NCBI GenBank assembly: GCA_036159515.1
Contig: JAYYEV010000048.1
Coordinates: 1-15,301 of the forward strand
Direction: 5' to 3'
Origin: GCA-002727735 sp036159515
GTDB taxonomy: Bacteria > Bacteroidota > Bacteroidia > Flavobacteriales_D > Parvicellaceae
Length of the DNA: 15,301 nucleotides
Part shown: piece after piece, positions 1 through 7,360 of the stretch
Layout: each line of letters begins with the position of its first letter
Position numbering within the stretch: position 1 is the stretch's first letter
The notes under the pieces: generated by a model
Seen by the model: only the letters and a program-made list of their open reading frames with translations
The model's database searches: none
What the model was told of the DNA's origin: nothing
Translations under genes and position numbers: made by a program

Positions 1-452
1 TTCAACAGTGGATTGATAATGGATTTTCTACAGATCAATTATTAGAAGATTTCGATCAATTATTGAAGGATGTGATCAAAGATGAAATGAATGAAATGGG
101 TGACTTTAGCCCATTTTACCAACAACTTGATGAAATGGAAAAAGCGTTATCAAATTTAGTTACTAAACAAGATCAATCGCTAAGAGGAGCAGTTGGTTCT
201 TCTATAAATAGCATGAAAAAGGCATTGTCTAATACAGAAGGAAAGTATAAAAAAAGCATTAAAAGAAAAAACGAGCAGAAGCTGAATCAGCTTTTAAAAA
301 TTCAGAAACAAGTGATTCAAAACAATGGTCTTGTTGAAAGAAAAGAAAGCTTTATTTCTGCCTATTTAACCTTTGAAAATTTACCTAAATTACTCCTTGA
401 GCATGCTAGTCCCGGATTAGGTGTGTTAACCCTCTTGTTGTATAAAAAATAA
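1..452 (+). CDS. bshC: BshC, putative bacillithiol biosynthesis cysteine-adding enzyme (C-terminal part)
   Basis: Partial gene, open at the left edge: the frame is open from base 3 and gives 149 visible residues. The TTG at 63 is only an internal codon, because in-frame coding continues upstream of it. BshC is thought to add cysteine to glucosaminyl-malate in the last step of bacillithiol synthesis in the cytosol. The visible part is helical and charged, matching the C-terminal coiled coil of the family, followed by the typical ending in which an N-N-G-L-x-E-R motif (family form P-N-G-G-L-Q-E-R) precedes a short hydrophobic tail. Bacillithiol genes are common in Bacteroidota, which fits. Its 3' end overlaps the convergent membrane-protein gene by 27 bases. 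The call rests on the C-terminal motif and helix pattern only, since the catalytic core lies outside the window. Confidence 0.75.
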   Translation, partial: QQWIDNGFSTDQLLEDFDQLLKDVIKDEMNEMGDFSPFYQQLDEMEKALSNLVTKQDQSLRGAVGSSINSMKKALSNTEGKYKKSIKRKNEQKLNQLLKIQKQVIQNNGLVERKESFISAYLTFENLPKLLLEHASPGLGVLTLLLYKK

Positions 453-929
453 CTCCCTTACAATGAACGAGATTTGAAGTATATAGCTAGTGGTAATTAA
501 AAATCCTGAAATCATAATTATGTATTTTACCCAGGTTAATTCTAGCCATAATAAATAAATACCTCCAAATGTAATTATTGTTGAAGCAAAAGGCTCAATA
601 AGAAGAAACCATTTTAATCGGGAATTGAATTCACAAAAGTAGAGTAGGAGTCCGGTGCAAAAGAAGATTAAAGAAAAGGAAATGATATGTTCATGTATAA
701 TGGTGATGATTTCACGAAAGGGTTTTTTGTACTTTAATTCCTGATTAAAATCAAACTCACTTTCATCTTCTGAAATATTTCCATTGTAATTCTCTTCTAT
801 GCCAGTTGGAGATAAAGAAGTTGTGGTGTTGACAAATAATAATCCGGTGAAATAACCAGAACTTAAGGAAACTAAAAAACAAAGTATACCTACTTTTCCA
901 GCTCTAGTTAAATGATTTAGACGATACAT
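426..929 (-). CDS. Four-helix inner-membrane protein of unknown function, paired with an FMN-binding protein
   Basis: A 167-residue protein with about four predicted membrane helices, near residues 12-33, 74-98, 106-128 and 134-157. A polar acidic loop (about 35-70) separates helix 1 from the rest. An H-E-H motif (His79 and His81) sits at the start of helix 2, and E-P (112-113) lies in helix 3. I do not recognise a named family. The layout resembles small four-helix membrane proteins with an H-x-H motif that I recall beside exported FMN-binding proteins, but that is memory, not a search result. It is the last gene of an apparent operon: the FMN-binding gene ends only 12 bases upstream. The pairing suggests a membrane partner in electron transfer across the envelope, possibly binding heme or metal through the histidines (inference). 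The ATG at 929 is the only good start near that gene. The 3' end overlaps bshC by 27 bases. Confidence 0.8.
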   Translation of the reverse strand: MYRLNHLTRAGKVGILCFLVSLSSGYFTGLLFVNTTTSLSPTGIEENYNGNISEDESEFDFNQELKYKKPFREIITIIHEHIISFSLIFFCTGLLLYFCEFNSRLKWFLLIEPFASTIITFGGIYLLWLELTWVKYIIMISGFLITTSYILQISFIVRELFFIQQEG

Positions 930-941
930 AATCAGCGGAAT

Positions 942-1493
942 TTAAATATATCCTTCATTTTTTAGTAAAACTGCCTTTTTTGTAAGGGTTTTTATGCCAT
1001 TCACAGCAGCTCTACAAGATATAGTAGCACCAGAAATTCCTTGTATATCATCACCAATTTTAATTTTAGATTGGGATGTTTTACCATGAAATTGTTTTAA
1101 GAACACTTTACTACAAATTTCACCACCGTAGGCTTCCCGATAGACCAGTATATCTACTTTTTTGATACTTAAATCTTTATTTAAAATGACCATGTAATCA
1201 AATGTATCGAATTTACTTCTTTGGGAGTCTAGAAATAAATACCCTTTAAATTCTTCTCTGACAGATAGTTTGTAAAGGCTGTTAGACTTCATGTTAAGCC
1301 TTGTTTTTAAATCTGAGGGAAGAGGAATCGAAACTTGATTAACTTCTGCTGTTCCCCATGTTTTAAAAATTGATTTTTCAAGTTTCTTTAATCCACTTTT
1401 ATTCAGCCAATGGGTTGTATCATTGGTAAATGAACATAATACGACAACCAAGAGAAATGGTTTAAAGAAATATGTAATAGAATTTAAAACCAT
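942..1493 (-). CDS. Exported FMN-binding domain protein (NqrC/RnfG-like flavinylation motif)
   Basis: A 183-residue protein with an N-terminal hydrophobic stretch (about 8-20) that should act as a signal peptide or anchor. Cys20 follows it, but the preceding leucine makes a poor lipobox, so lipoprotein status is uncertain. The C-terminal half carries an FMN_bind domain: Y-R-E-x-Y-G-G-E (about 118-125), Q-F-x-G-K (134-138), then D-D-I-Q-G-I-S-G-A-T-I-S (148-159). In NqrC, RnfG and relatives the threonine of S-G-A-T is covalently linked to FMN by the flavin transferase ApbE after export; here that would be Thr157. No ApbE gene lies in the window, so the transferase would be encoded elsewhere. 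The start codon overlaps the end of the porin gene by 10 bases, which indicates translational coupling. The likely role is one-electron transfer in the periplasm. The electron donor and acceptor cannot be read from the sequence. Confidence 0.85.
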   Translation of the reverse strand: MVLNSITYFFKPFLLVVVLCSFTNDTTHWLNKSGLKKLEKSIFKTWGTAEVNQVSIPLPSDLKTRLNMKSNSLYKLSVREEFKGYLFLDSQRSKFDTFDYMVILNKDLSIKKVDILVYREAYGGEICSKVFLKQFHGKTSQSKIKIGDDIQGISGATISCRAAVNGIKTLTKKAVLLKNEGYI

Positions 1494-2686
1494 ACGGCAA
1501 CACCTGCATTTATTTGGTGGTCTTGATTTGTGTTAGACATATTGGTAAAACGTTGATAATCTAGTTTAAGAACAGCCCCATTCGCCAGTTTCAGTCCAAA
1601 ACCACATGTGATATCATTTCTGTTGTAGGCTAGGTTACGTACTAGTTCATCATATGTTGTATGGTGTGTATCATAATTTTCATATCTCATAAACAGGGTT
1701 AATTCTTGATCTATATCTTTTTTGAATAGTCTTAAAATATCGTAACCAGCTTCAAGGTAATATCCTAAAAACGAGCTCCCTAAATCTTGGTTAGTTTTGG
1801 TGTTGTAGGCTTTTACATTAGTGTTTTTGGAGTGGATAAATTGACCTCTAGCTTGGAACCCTTTATGTTGATATCTAAAATCTGCACCTAACATGGAAAT
1901 ACCAATCCTTGTGGAATCAGCGGTAAGAATCCCAACATCATTATTTTTAGAAATACCTTCTATAGCTGTGGTTTGTGTTTTTCCAAAATAACCTGCTAAA
2001 CCAATTTTCAGCCCTTTAATTCCGTAAAAATCTATTTTAGTAGATAGGTTTGGTGACGAAATAATGGATTGAATTCCTTTTTGCCTTCCCTTTCTATATC
2101 CATCGATACCTCTTAAAATACCATTTCCATTGTAAGATAAAAATCCATTAGTCAGGTAGGCTTGATACTTAATGGAGTAATCAGACAATTTTCCTGTAAA
2201 ACCAGCTCCAAGTTCCCTCCAAGTAGTTGGGATTATTTTTCCATCCAAATTTGGCCTTTCTACTCCGTTAAATGTAGTGGGTTCGTGATATTCATTTACT
2301 ATGCCCATAGGAACAAGAATTAGTCCCGCTCTAAAATTTAAAAATGAATTAATATTTTGTTGTAAAAATGCTTGTTCTACATACATCTCATTAGCATGTT
2401 CAACCTCTAATTCTGTGACGAAGAATGTTTTAGCCGCAAATTGATACCCAAAAAAAGTGATTAGTCTGTGTACATCCATCTTTCCGTTCTGAAATACTTC
2501 ATTACCAAAGGGCTGATTATAATCAATTTGACCATATCCAGAAACGGTAATTCTACCACCATTGCCTGAAATGATATTATCGGCAGTATTTAAGGGTTCA
2601 TTGGTTATCGAATCATTATTAGTGACCTGTCCAAATAAAATAACTGAACAGAAACTAAAATAAAAAGTAAGGAAGTGTTTTTTCAT
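1484..2686 (-). CDS. Outer-membrane beta-barrel porin (phosphate-selective-porin-like)
   Basis: A 400-residue protein from the chosen start at 2686. It opens with a signal peptide (M-K-K, a hydrophobic core, and F-G-Q before the probable cut at residue 20). The frame extends to 2713, but those nine extra codons run into the -7 promoter box at 2711-2718 and would spoil the signal peptide, so the inner ATG is preferred. The mature part is rich in alternating aromatic and polar strands and ends in V-A-V-W-F, the terminal aromatic residue expected of an outer-membrane barrel. The body resembles Bacteroidota porins of the OprO/OprP type, but its solute is not predictable. It is the first gene of a tight minus-strand unit with the FMN-binding and four-helix proteins, so the barrel may admit a substrate or electron carrier for the redox pair (inference). 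Confidence 0.8.
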   Translation of the reverse strand: MKKHFLTFYFSFCSVILFGQVTNNDSITNEPLNTADNIISGNGGRITVSGYGQIDYNQPFGNEVFQNGKMDVHRLITFFGYQFAAKTFFVTELEVEHANEMYVEQAFLQQNINSFLNFRAGLILVPMGIVNEYHEPTTFNGVERPNLDGKIIPTTWRELGAGFTGKLSDYSIKYQAYLTNGFLSYNGNGILRGIDGYRKGRQKGIQSIISSPNLSTKIDFYGIKGLKIGLAGYFGKTQTTAIEGISKNNDVGILTADSTRIGISMLGADFRYQHKGFQARGQFIHSKNTNVKAYNTKTNQDLGSSFLGYYLEAGYDILRLFKKDIDQELTLFMRYENYDTHHTTYDELVRNLAYNRNDITCGFGLKLANGAVLKLDYQRFTNMSNTNQDHQINAGVAVWF

Positions 2687-2710
2687 TGATGCTATTAAAT
2701 TAATAAGCAA

Positions 2711-2741
2711 CAAAAGTAGATGGATACGAATTTTGAATCAA
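2711..2741 (-). promoter_or_regulatory. Candidate Bacteroidota promoter for the porin/FMN unit
   Basis: On the minus strand, a TTG (-33 element, 2739-2741) is followed by 20 bases and then TACTTTTG (2711-2718), a full match to the Bacteroidota -7 consensus TAnnTTTG. Transcription would start near 2704-2706, giving a leader of about 18-20 bases before the ATG at 2686. No Shine-Dalgarno is seen, which is normal in this phylum. The site supports the inner start of the porin gene. Confidence 0.6.
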
Positions 2742-2781
2742 TACCCTTTTTGTGGTATTTTGAATCATTCTAAATAAGGAA

Positions 2782-3180
2782 TTACTTTTTCATGACACTC
2801 AAAAAAGCATGAATCCAACCAGTTATGATAAGTGTTCCTCCTATAGGAGTGATAGGTCCAAATAACGATTTTAGCCAATTGTAATCTTGAAAAAAAGATA
2901 TAGATAAAGATAATCCGTATAGAGATCCACTGAATAGAATGATACCTAAACTAATTAAAAAAAGTGTCGTTGATTTTCGTTTTATCAAGTTTTGATTTTG
3001 TAAAACAATAATGAGTAATAAACCTAGCGAATTAGTTAGCTGATATAAAATTCCCTTTTCCCAAATCTCTTTACTGTAATCATTAAAAAAATCTTTCAAG
3101 GCATGAGCTCCAAAAGCGCCTAGAATTATGGAAATGACTATGCTTAAAATAGAGAACTGTAAGAAAAGCTTAGCTTTCAT
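2782..3180 (-). CDS. DUF423 family membrane protein (YgdD-like)
   Basis: A 132-residue integral membrane protein with four hydrophobic segments (about 6-28, 44-61, 72-96, 106-128). The DUF423 signatures are clear: G-A-F-G-A-H-A-L (21-28), W-x-x-x-x-x-Y-Q (40-47), F-S-G-S-L-Y (83-88) and G-P-I-T-P-I-G-G (108-115). Length matches the family, for example E. coli YgdD at about 130 residues. The molecular function of the family is not established. One departure is visible: the histidine that usually follows Y-Q-x-x in helix 2 is asparagine here (Asn50). The gene lies about 95 bases upstream of the porin start on the same strand, but a promoter candidate lies between them, so it is probably transcribed separately. 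It diverges from the saccharopine dehydrogenase-family gene across 77 bases. Confidence 0.85.
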   Translation of the reverse strand: MKAKLFLQFSILSIVISIILGAFGAHALKDFFNDYSKEIWEKGILYQLTNSLGLLLIIVLQNQNLIKRKSTTLFLISLGIILFSGSLYGLSLSISFFQDYNWLKSLFGPITPIGGTLIITGWIHAFLSVMKK

Positions 3181-3257
3181 TAATTTGTTTTTTAAATTGT
3201 AAATTATTGCCTTTTGGTAAAGATAATTTTACTTGATTTGTATTGAAATTTAGTTGA

Positions 3258-4604
3258 ATGAAAAAGATTATCATTTTTGGTGCAGGACGTTCTTCTACGT
3301 CTTTAATTGAGTATTTACTTTCTATTGCAAAAGAACAGCATTTATTCATCACTCTTTTAGATTTCAATGAAGAATTAGCCAAATCGAAAATCAGTAATCA
3401 TAAATATGGTGAAGCCTACTTTATTGATGCGAATAACCAAAATGAAAGACTCAAATTTATTAAAGGATCTCAATTAGTTATATCCATGCTACCGGCACAT
3501 ATGCATCTAGGCATAGTTAAGGATGCAATTCATGAAAAAGTACATGTAATTACCCCAAGTTATGTCACAAAAGAAATAAGGTCCTTGGATGAAGCTGCTC
3601 AAAATAATGATGTCCTTATCTTAAATGAGATGGGTTTAGATCCTGGGATCGATCATATGTCCGCTAAAAAAATTATTGATGAAATAGAAGACAATGGAGG
3701 TAAATTAACTGGATTTGAATCATTTACAGGTGGGTTAGTAGCTCCTGAAAGTGATGATAATCCATGGAATTATAAATTCACTTGGAACCCAAGAAACGTA
3801 GTTTTAGCAGGGCAGGGTGGTACTGCAAAATTTATCCAAGAAGGAAAGTATAAATACATCCCCTACAATAAATTATTTAGAAGGACCGAAATTATTGAAA
3901 TTGAAGAATATGGCAAGTTTGAAGGCTATGCCAACCGTGATTCACTTCGATATCGTTCTGTTTATGGTTTGAATGAAATTCCTACCATGTATAGAGGTAC
4001 TCTTAGGAAAATTGGTTTTTGCAGAGCTTGGAATGTCTTTGTACAGTTAGGATTAACGGATGATTCTTATGTTATTGAGGGTTCTGAGCACATGACAAAT
4101 AGAGATTTTATAAACTCGTTTCTTGCTTATAATCCGCACGATTCAGTAGAATTGAAATTACGACATTATTTAGGCATCGAACAGGACGATTATATATGGG
4201 AGAAACTTGTTTGGTTAGGGCTGTTTGAGGACAAAAAAATTGGTTTAAAAAATGCTACTCCAGCTCAAATTCTTCAAAAAATATTACAAGATAAGTGGTC
4301 TCTTACTGAAGAAGACAAAGACATGATAGTGATGTGGCATAAATTTAATTTTATTCATAAAGGAGTGGATAAAGAAATTAGGTCACACATGGTTTACATT
4401 GGTAAAGATAGTCAGTTCACGGCTATGAGTGATACCGTAGGATTACCATTAGGCATTGCAGCAAAGCTTTTGCTTAATGAAAAGATAAAAGGTAGGGGAG
4501 TTAAGCTTCCCATTGAAAAAGAAATTTACCAGCCAGTTCTAGACGAGCTAGAAGAGCTGGGAATAACTTTTGAAGAAAAGGATGTGCCTCCTGTATATTA
4601 TTGA
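3258..4604 (+). CDS. Saccharopine dehydrogenase family protein (LYS9-like, glutamate-forming type)
   Basis: A 448-residue cytosolic protein. The N-terminus is a Rossmann fold with G-A-G-R-S-S-T-S-L (8-16) for NAD(P) binding. The middle has N-E-M-G-L-D-P-G-I-D-H-M (123-134) and G-G-L-V-A-P-E (158-164) with D-N-P-W (167-170), the conserved substrate region of saccharopine reductase/dehydrogenases. The rest fits the saccharopine dehydrogenase C-terminal domain, and total length is normal. Members of this branch oxidise saccharopine to glutamate and 2-aminoadipate semialdehyde in lysine degradation, or run in reverse in fungal lysine synthesis. No lysine-ketoglutarate reductase gene is visible here, so the substrate is inferred from family only. 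The ATG at 3258 directly precedes the Rossmann strand and is a convincing start. The 3' end overlaps cphA, on the opposite strand, by 7 bases. Confidence 0.8.
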   Translation: MKKIIIFGAGRSSTSLIEYLLSIAKEQHLFITLLDFNEELAKSKISNHKYGEAYFIDANNQNERLKFIKGSQLVISMLPAHMHLGIVKDAIHEKVHVITPSYVTKEIRSLDEAAQNNDVLILNEMGLDPGIDHMSAKKIIDEIEDNGGKLTGFESFTGGLVAPESDDNPWNYKFTWNPRNVVLAGQGGTAKFIQEGKYKYIPYNKLFRRTEIIEIEEYGKFEGYANRDSLRYRSVYGLNEIPTMYRGTLRKIGFCRAWNVFVQLGLTDDSYVIEGSEHMTNRDFINSFLAYNPHDSVELKLRHYLGIEQDDYIWEKLVWLGLFEDKKIGLKNATPAQILQKILQDKWSLTEEDKDMIVMWHKFNFIHKGVDKEIRSHMVYIGKDSQFTAMSDTVGLPLGIAAKLLLNEKIKGRGVKLPIEKEIYQPVLDELEELGITFEEKDVPPVYY

Positions 4605-7258
4605 ATTTCTAAATTAGGAATTTCTTCTTTTACGTTTCCGTAAAGTGATTTAGATTCAATTTCCTTCATTTTCATCACCATATTCAACGCAGCAGGTACT
4701 ACATCGCTACTTACTACTACCAACGAGTCGTCCTTTGCATTTTCAATGGCATATTTTATAGCTTCGCTTTCCTTTGGTATGATTTTGACAGGCTTTTTAG
4801 GGTCAATATCTATGATACCATCATGTATCTCCTTGATTAATTCTTCTTCTTCTTTACCTCGGAGATTTCTATCTTGTCTGATTATGATTTCATCAAACAT
4901 TTCAGCGGCTATTTGACCTAATTCAAAGTTATCTTGTTTTCTTCTATCTCCAATGCCTGCAATAATACCTACTTTCGGTTTGCCATCTAATTTTTCCACA
5001 TATTTATGAAGTGCTCTTAATCCCGCCGGATTATGTGCATAGTCTAGAAGAACATCAAATTTATTAAAGTTGAACATATTTAATCTTCCAGGTGTTTGAG
5101 AAGGAGACGGAATAAATGACTCAATAGCAACTTTAATATCTTCAATAGAGAAACCTTGTAGATAGGTAGCCAACACAGCTGCAAGTACGTTTTGTATCAT
5201 AAAAGAAGCCTTACCACCTTTAGTTAACGGAACGTTTACGGCTTTAGCAACTCTCATTTTCCATTCACCTTTGATGATGGTGATATATCCATTCTCGTAA
5301 ATAGCGGATACACCATTATTTTTACTATGACGTAGAATTCTTGGATTTTCTTCATCCATAGAGAATAGGGCATATTGAGATTCAATGTTGTTTCTCATAG
5401 CGTAAACTCGATCATCATCTGCATTTAGTACGGAATATCCATCTTTATGTACGGTTTCTGGAATTACCCCTTTTACTTTAGCCAGTTGATCTATAGTATG
5501 TATTCCCTTTAAACCTAAATGATCTCCTGCAACATTGGTAACTACACCAATATCACATTTCTTGAAACCAAGACCAGCTCTTAAAATACCTCCTCTAGCA
5601 CATTCTAAAACAGCGAAATTTACGGTTGGATCTTTTAAAACAAATTCTGCACTTACTGGACCAGTGCAGTCTCCAGTCATTAGTAATCTATTTTGAATAT
5701 AAACCCCGTCTGTTGTGGTGTAACCCACTTTTTTGCCTCGCATTTTGGCTATATGAGCAATTAATCTGGTAGTTGTAGTTTTTCCATTTGTTCCTGTTAC
5801 TGCAATGATGGGAACTCTTGAATTACTTCCTGGAGGAAATAACATATCTACCACATGACCACCTACATTTCTGGGTAAACCATCGGTAGGTTGTAAATGC
5901 ATTCTGAATCCAGGACCTGCATTTACTTCTAAAACCGCTCCACCTGATTCGTTTATGGGTTTGGTTAAGTCATGTGCCATAATATCAATTCCACAAATGT
6001 CAAGACCAATAATCTTTGAAATTCGTTCGGCCATAAAAATATTGTAAGGATGAATTAAATCCGTTACATCTTCTGCAGTACCACCTGTGCTGAGGTTTGC
6101 TGTACTTTTAAGTTTTACAAATTCCCCTTTTTTTACAACTGATTCAGGAGTAAGATTATTTTCTTTTAACAATTCTAGGGTAAGGGAGTTAATTGAAATT
6201 TCAGTAAGCACTTTTTCATGTCCATAGCCTCTTCGCTCATCTTTATTTACTTCATCAACTAGTTCTTGAATGGTCGATTTCCCATCTCCAATAACGTGAG
6301 CAGGTGTTCTTTTTGCTGCGGCTACCAACTTATGATTAATAACCAATAGCCTGTAATCTTCACCTGTTATAAACTTTTCAACGATAACAAGTCTAGATAT
6401 TTCTTTGGCTTCTTTAAAAGCGATTAACGCTTCCTCCATACTGTTAATATTAGTGGTGATTCCTCGACCATGATTTCCATTAACCGGTTTTATGACAAGA
6501 GGAAAACCGACATATTCAACAGCTTCTTCCAAGCCTCTTTCTGTTCTGATAATATCCCCTTTTGGTATCGGCACTTCTGCTTGTTCTAGAAGTAATTTGG
6601 TTTCTTCTTTGTCACAGGCTATATCAACACCAATATTGCTGGTTTGACTCGTGACAGTGGCTTGAATTCTTTTTTGATTGGCACCATATCCTAATTGACA
6701 CAAAGAGTAACGATTCAATCTAATCCATGGAATATTTCGAGCCTCTGCTTCTTTAATAATAGATGCAGTAGAAGGACCAAGCCCTTCATTTTGCCTAATT
6801 TCTTTCATGTTCATGATATCTTCTTCAAGATCATATTCTTCTCCAGCGATTAGTGCTTCTGCAATTCGAAATGATGCCTTTGCAGCGTATCTTCCTACAC
6901 GACCTACCATATGGTTAAATACTACAAAATAAACCCCTTCCTCACCATAGCCTCTCGTTCTTCCAAATCCACAATCCATCCCTGCAAGAGTTTGAATTTC
7001 AAGCGCAATGTGTTCAATGACATGCCCCATCCAAGTTCCTTCTTTGACTCGTTGGAAAAACCCTCCTTCTTTACCTATAGAGCATCGATGACAATACATG
7101 GACGGAAACATCTTTTCGAGGCGTTCACTAAAACCATCAATCTTATTAGTAGGGAATTCTTCCATTTCCTCTAAATCTAAGACCATAACGGTAAGATTGT
7201 GCCTTCTAACTGACCAATAATTTGGTCCTTTCATGGTTTTGATATCAACTATTTTCAT
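4598..7258 (-). CDS. cphA: Cyanophycin synthetase
   Basis: An 886-residue enzyme, full length for CphA. It polymerises aspartate into a backbone and adds arginine to each side-chain carboxylate, using ATP for both steps. Three domains are visible. The N domain (about 1-160) carries H-V-I-E-H (79-83). The ATP-grasp domain (about 215-475) has L-V-I-K-P-V-N-G-N-H-G-R-G (254-266) and L-E-V-N-A-G-P-G (443-450), and makes the backbone. The Mur-ligase-like domain (about 483-865) has the P-loop G-T-N-G-K-T-T-T-T (489-497), N-V-A-G-D-H (575-580) and D-Y-A-H-N-P-A-G (739-746), and adds arginine. There is no signal peptide, so it acts in the cytosol. It is divergent from cphB across 102 bases and overlaps the preceding plus-strand gene by 7 bases at the 3' end. 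With the depolymerase and dipeptidase next door, the assignment is firm. Confidence 0.95.
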   Translation of the reverse strand: MKIVDIKTMKGPNYWSVRRHNLTVMVLDLEEMEEFPTNKIDGFSERLEKMFPSMYCHRCSIGKEGGFFQRVKEGTWMGHVIEHIALEIQTLAGMDCGFGRTRGYGEEGVYFVVFNHMVGRVGRYAAKASFRIAEALIAGEEYDLEEDIMNMKEIRQNEGLGPSTASIIKEAEARNIPWIRLNRYSLCQLGYGANQKRIQATVTSQTSNIGVDIACDKEETKLLLEQAEVPIPKGDIIRTERGLEEAVEYVGFPLVIKPVNGNHGRGITTNINSMEEALIAFKEAKEISRLVIVEKFITGEDYRLLVINHKLVAAAKRTPAHVIGDGKSTIQELVDEVNKDERRGYGHEKVLTEISINSLTLELLKENNLTPESVVKKGEFVKLKSTANLSTGGTAEDVTDLIHPYNIFMAERISKIIGLDICGIDIMAHDLTKPINESGGAVLEVNAGPGFRMHLQPTDGLPRNVGGHVVDMLFPPGSNSRVPIIAVTGTNGKTTTTRLIAHIAKMRGKKVGYTTTDGVYIQNRLLMTGDCTGPVSAEFVLKDPTVNFAVLECARGGILRAGLGFKKCDIGVVTNVAGDHLGLKGIHTIDQLAKVKGVIPETVHKDGYSVLNADDDRVYAMRNNIESQYALFSMDEENPRILRHSKNNGVSAIYENGYITIIKGEWKMRVAKAVNVPLTKGGKASFMIQNVLAAVLATYLQGFSIEDIKVAIESFIPSPSQTPGRLNMFNFNKFDVLLDYAHNPAGLRALHKYVEKLDGKPKVGIIAGIGDRRKQDNFELGQIAAEMFDEIIIRQDRNLRGKEEEELIKEIHDGIIDIDPKKPVKIIPKESEAIKYAIENAKDDSLVVVSSDVVPAALNMVMKMKEIESKSLYGNVKEEIPNLEIQ

Positions 7259-7289
7259 GGTTCTAAATTAGCTTATTTTAAAAAAATCG

Positions 7290-7319
7290 CGAATATATAA
7301 TAAAGCTCAAGCTTATCAA
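7290..7319 (-). promoter_or_regulatory. Candidate cphA promoter in the cphA-cphB divergent region
   Basis: On the minus strand, TTG (7317-7319) is followed by 19 bases and TATATTCG (7290-7297), which differs from the Bacteroidota -7 consensus TAnnTTTG at one base. The leader to the cphA ATG would be about 25-30 bases. A short inverted repeat, AAGCT-CA-AGCTT (7303-7314), lies between the two elements and could be an operator, but 5-base arms are easily met by chance. No comparable match was found for cphB on the plus strand. Confidence 0.35.
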
Positions 7320-7360
7320 CCCAAATTTTATTTTCTTTACGATAAATTAATATTCCAATA

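Noticed and set aside
33..64. Direct repeat of GATCAATTATT (33-43 and 54-64)
   Set aside because: It encodes a repeated D-Q-L-L in the helical part of BshC and has only two short copies; not a mobile or regulatory repeat.
3181..3257. Possible plus-strand promoter (TTGATTTG) before the saccharopine dehydrogenase-family gene
   Set aside because: One mismatch in the -7 box and the nearest TTG is only 16 bases away; too weak to list.
3170..3382. 70-codon minus-strand open frame across the 3181-3257 gap
   Set aside because: Overlaps two well-supported genes and has no recognisable feature; the gap is better read as a divergent regulatory region.
6911..7174. 87-codon plus-strand open frame inside cphA
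   Set aside because: Lies wholly inside the conserved N-terminal coding region of cphA and its translation has no recognisable domain; a shadow frame.
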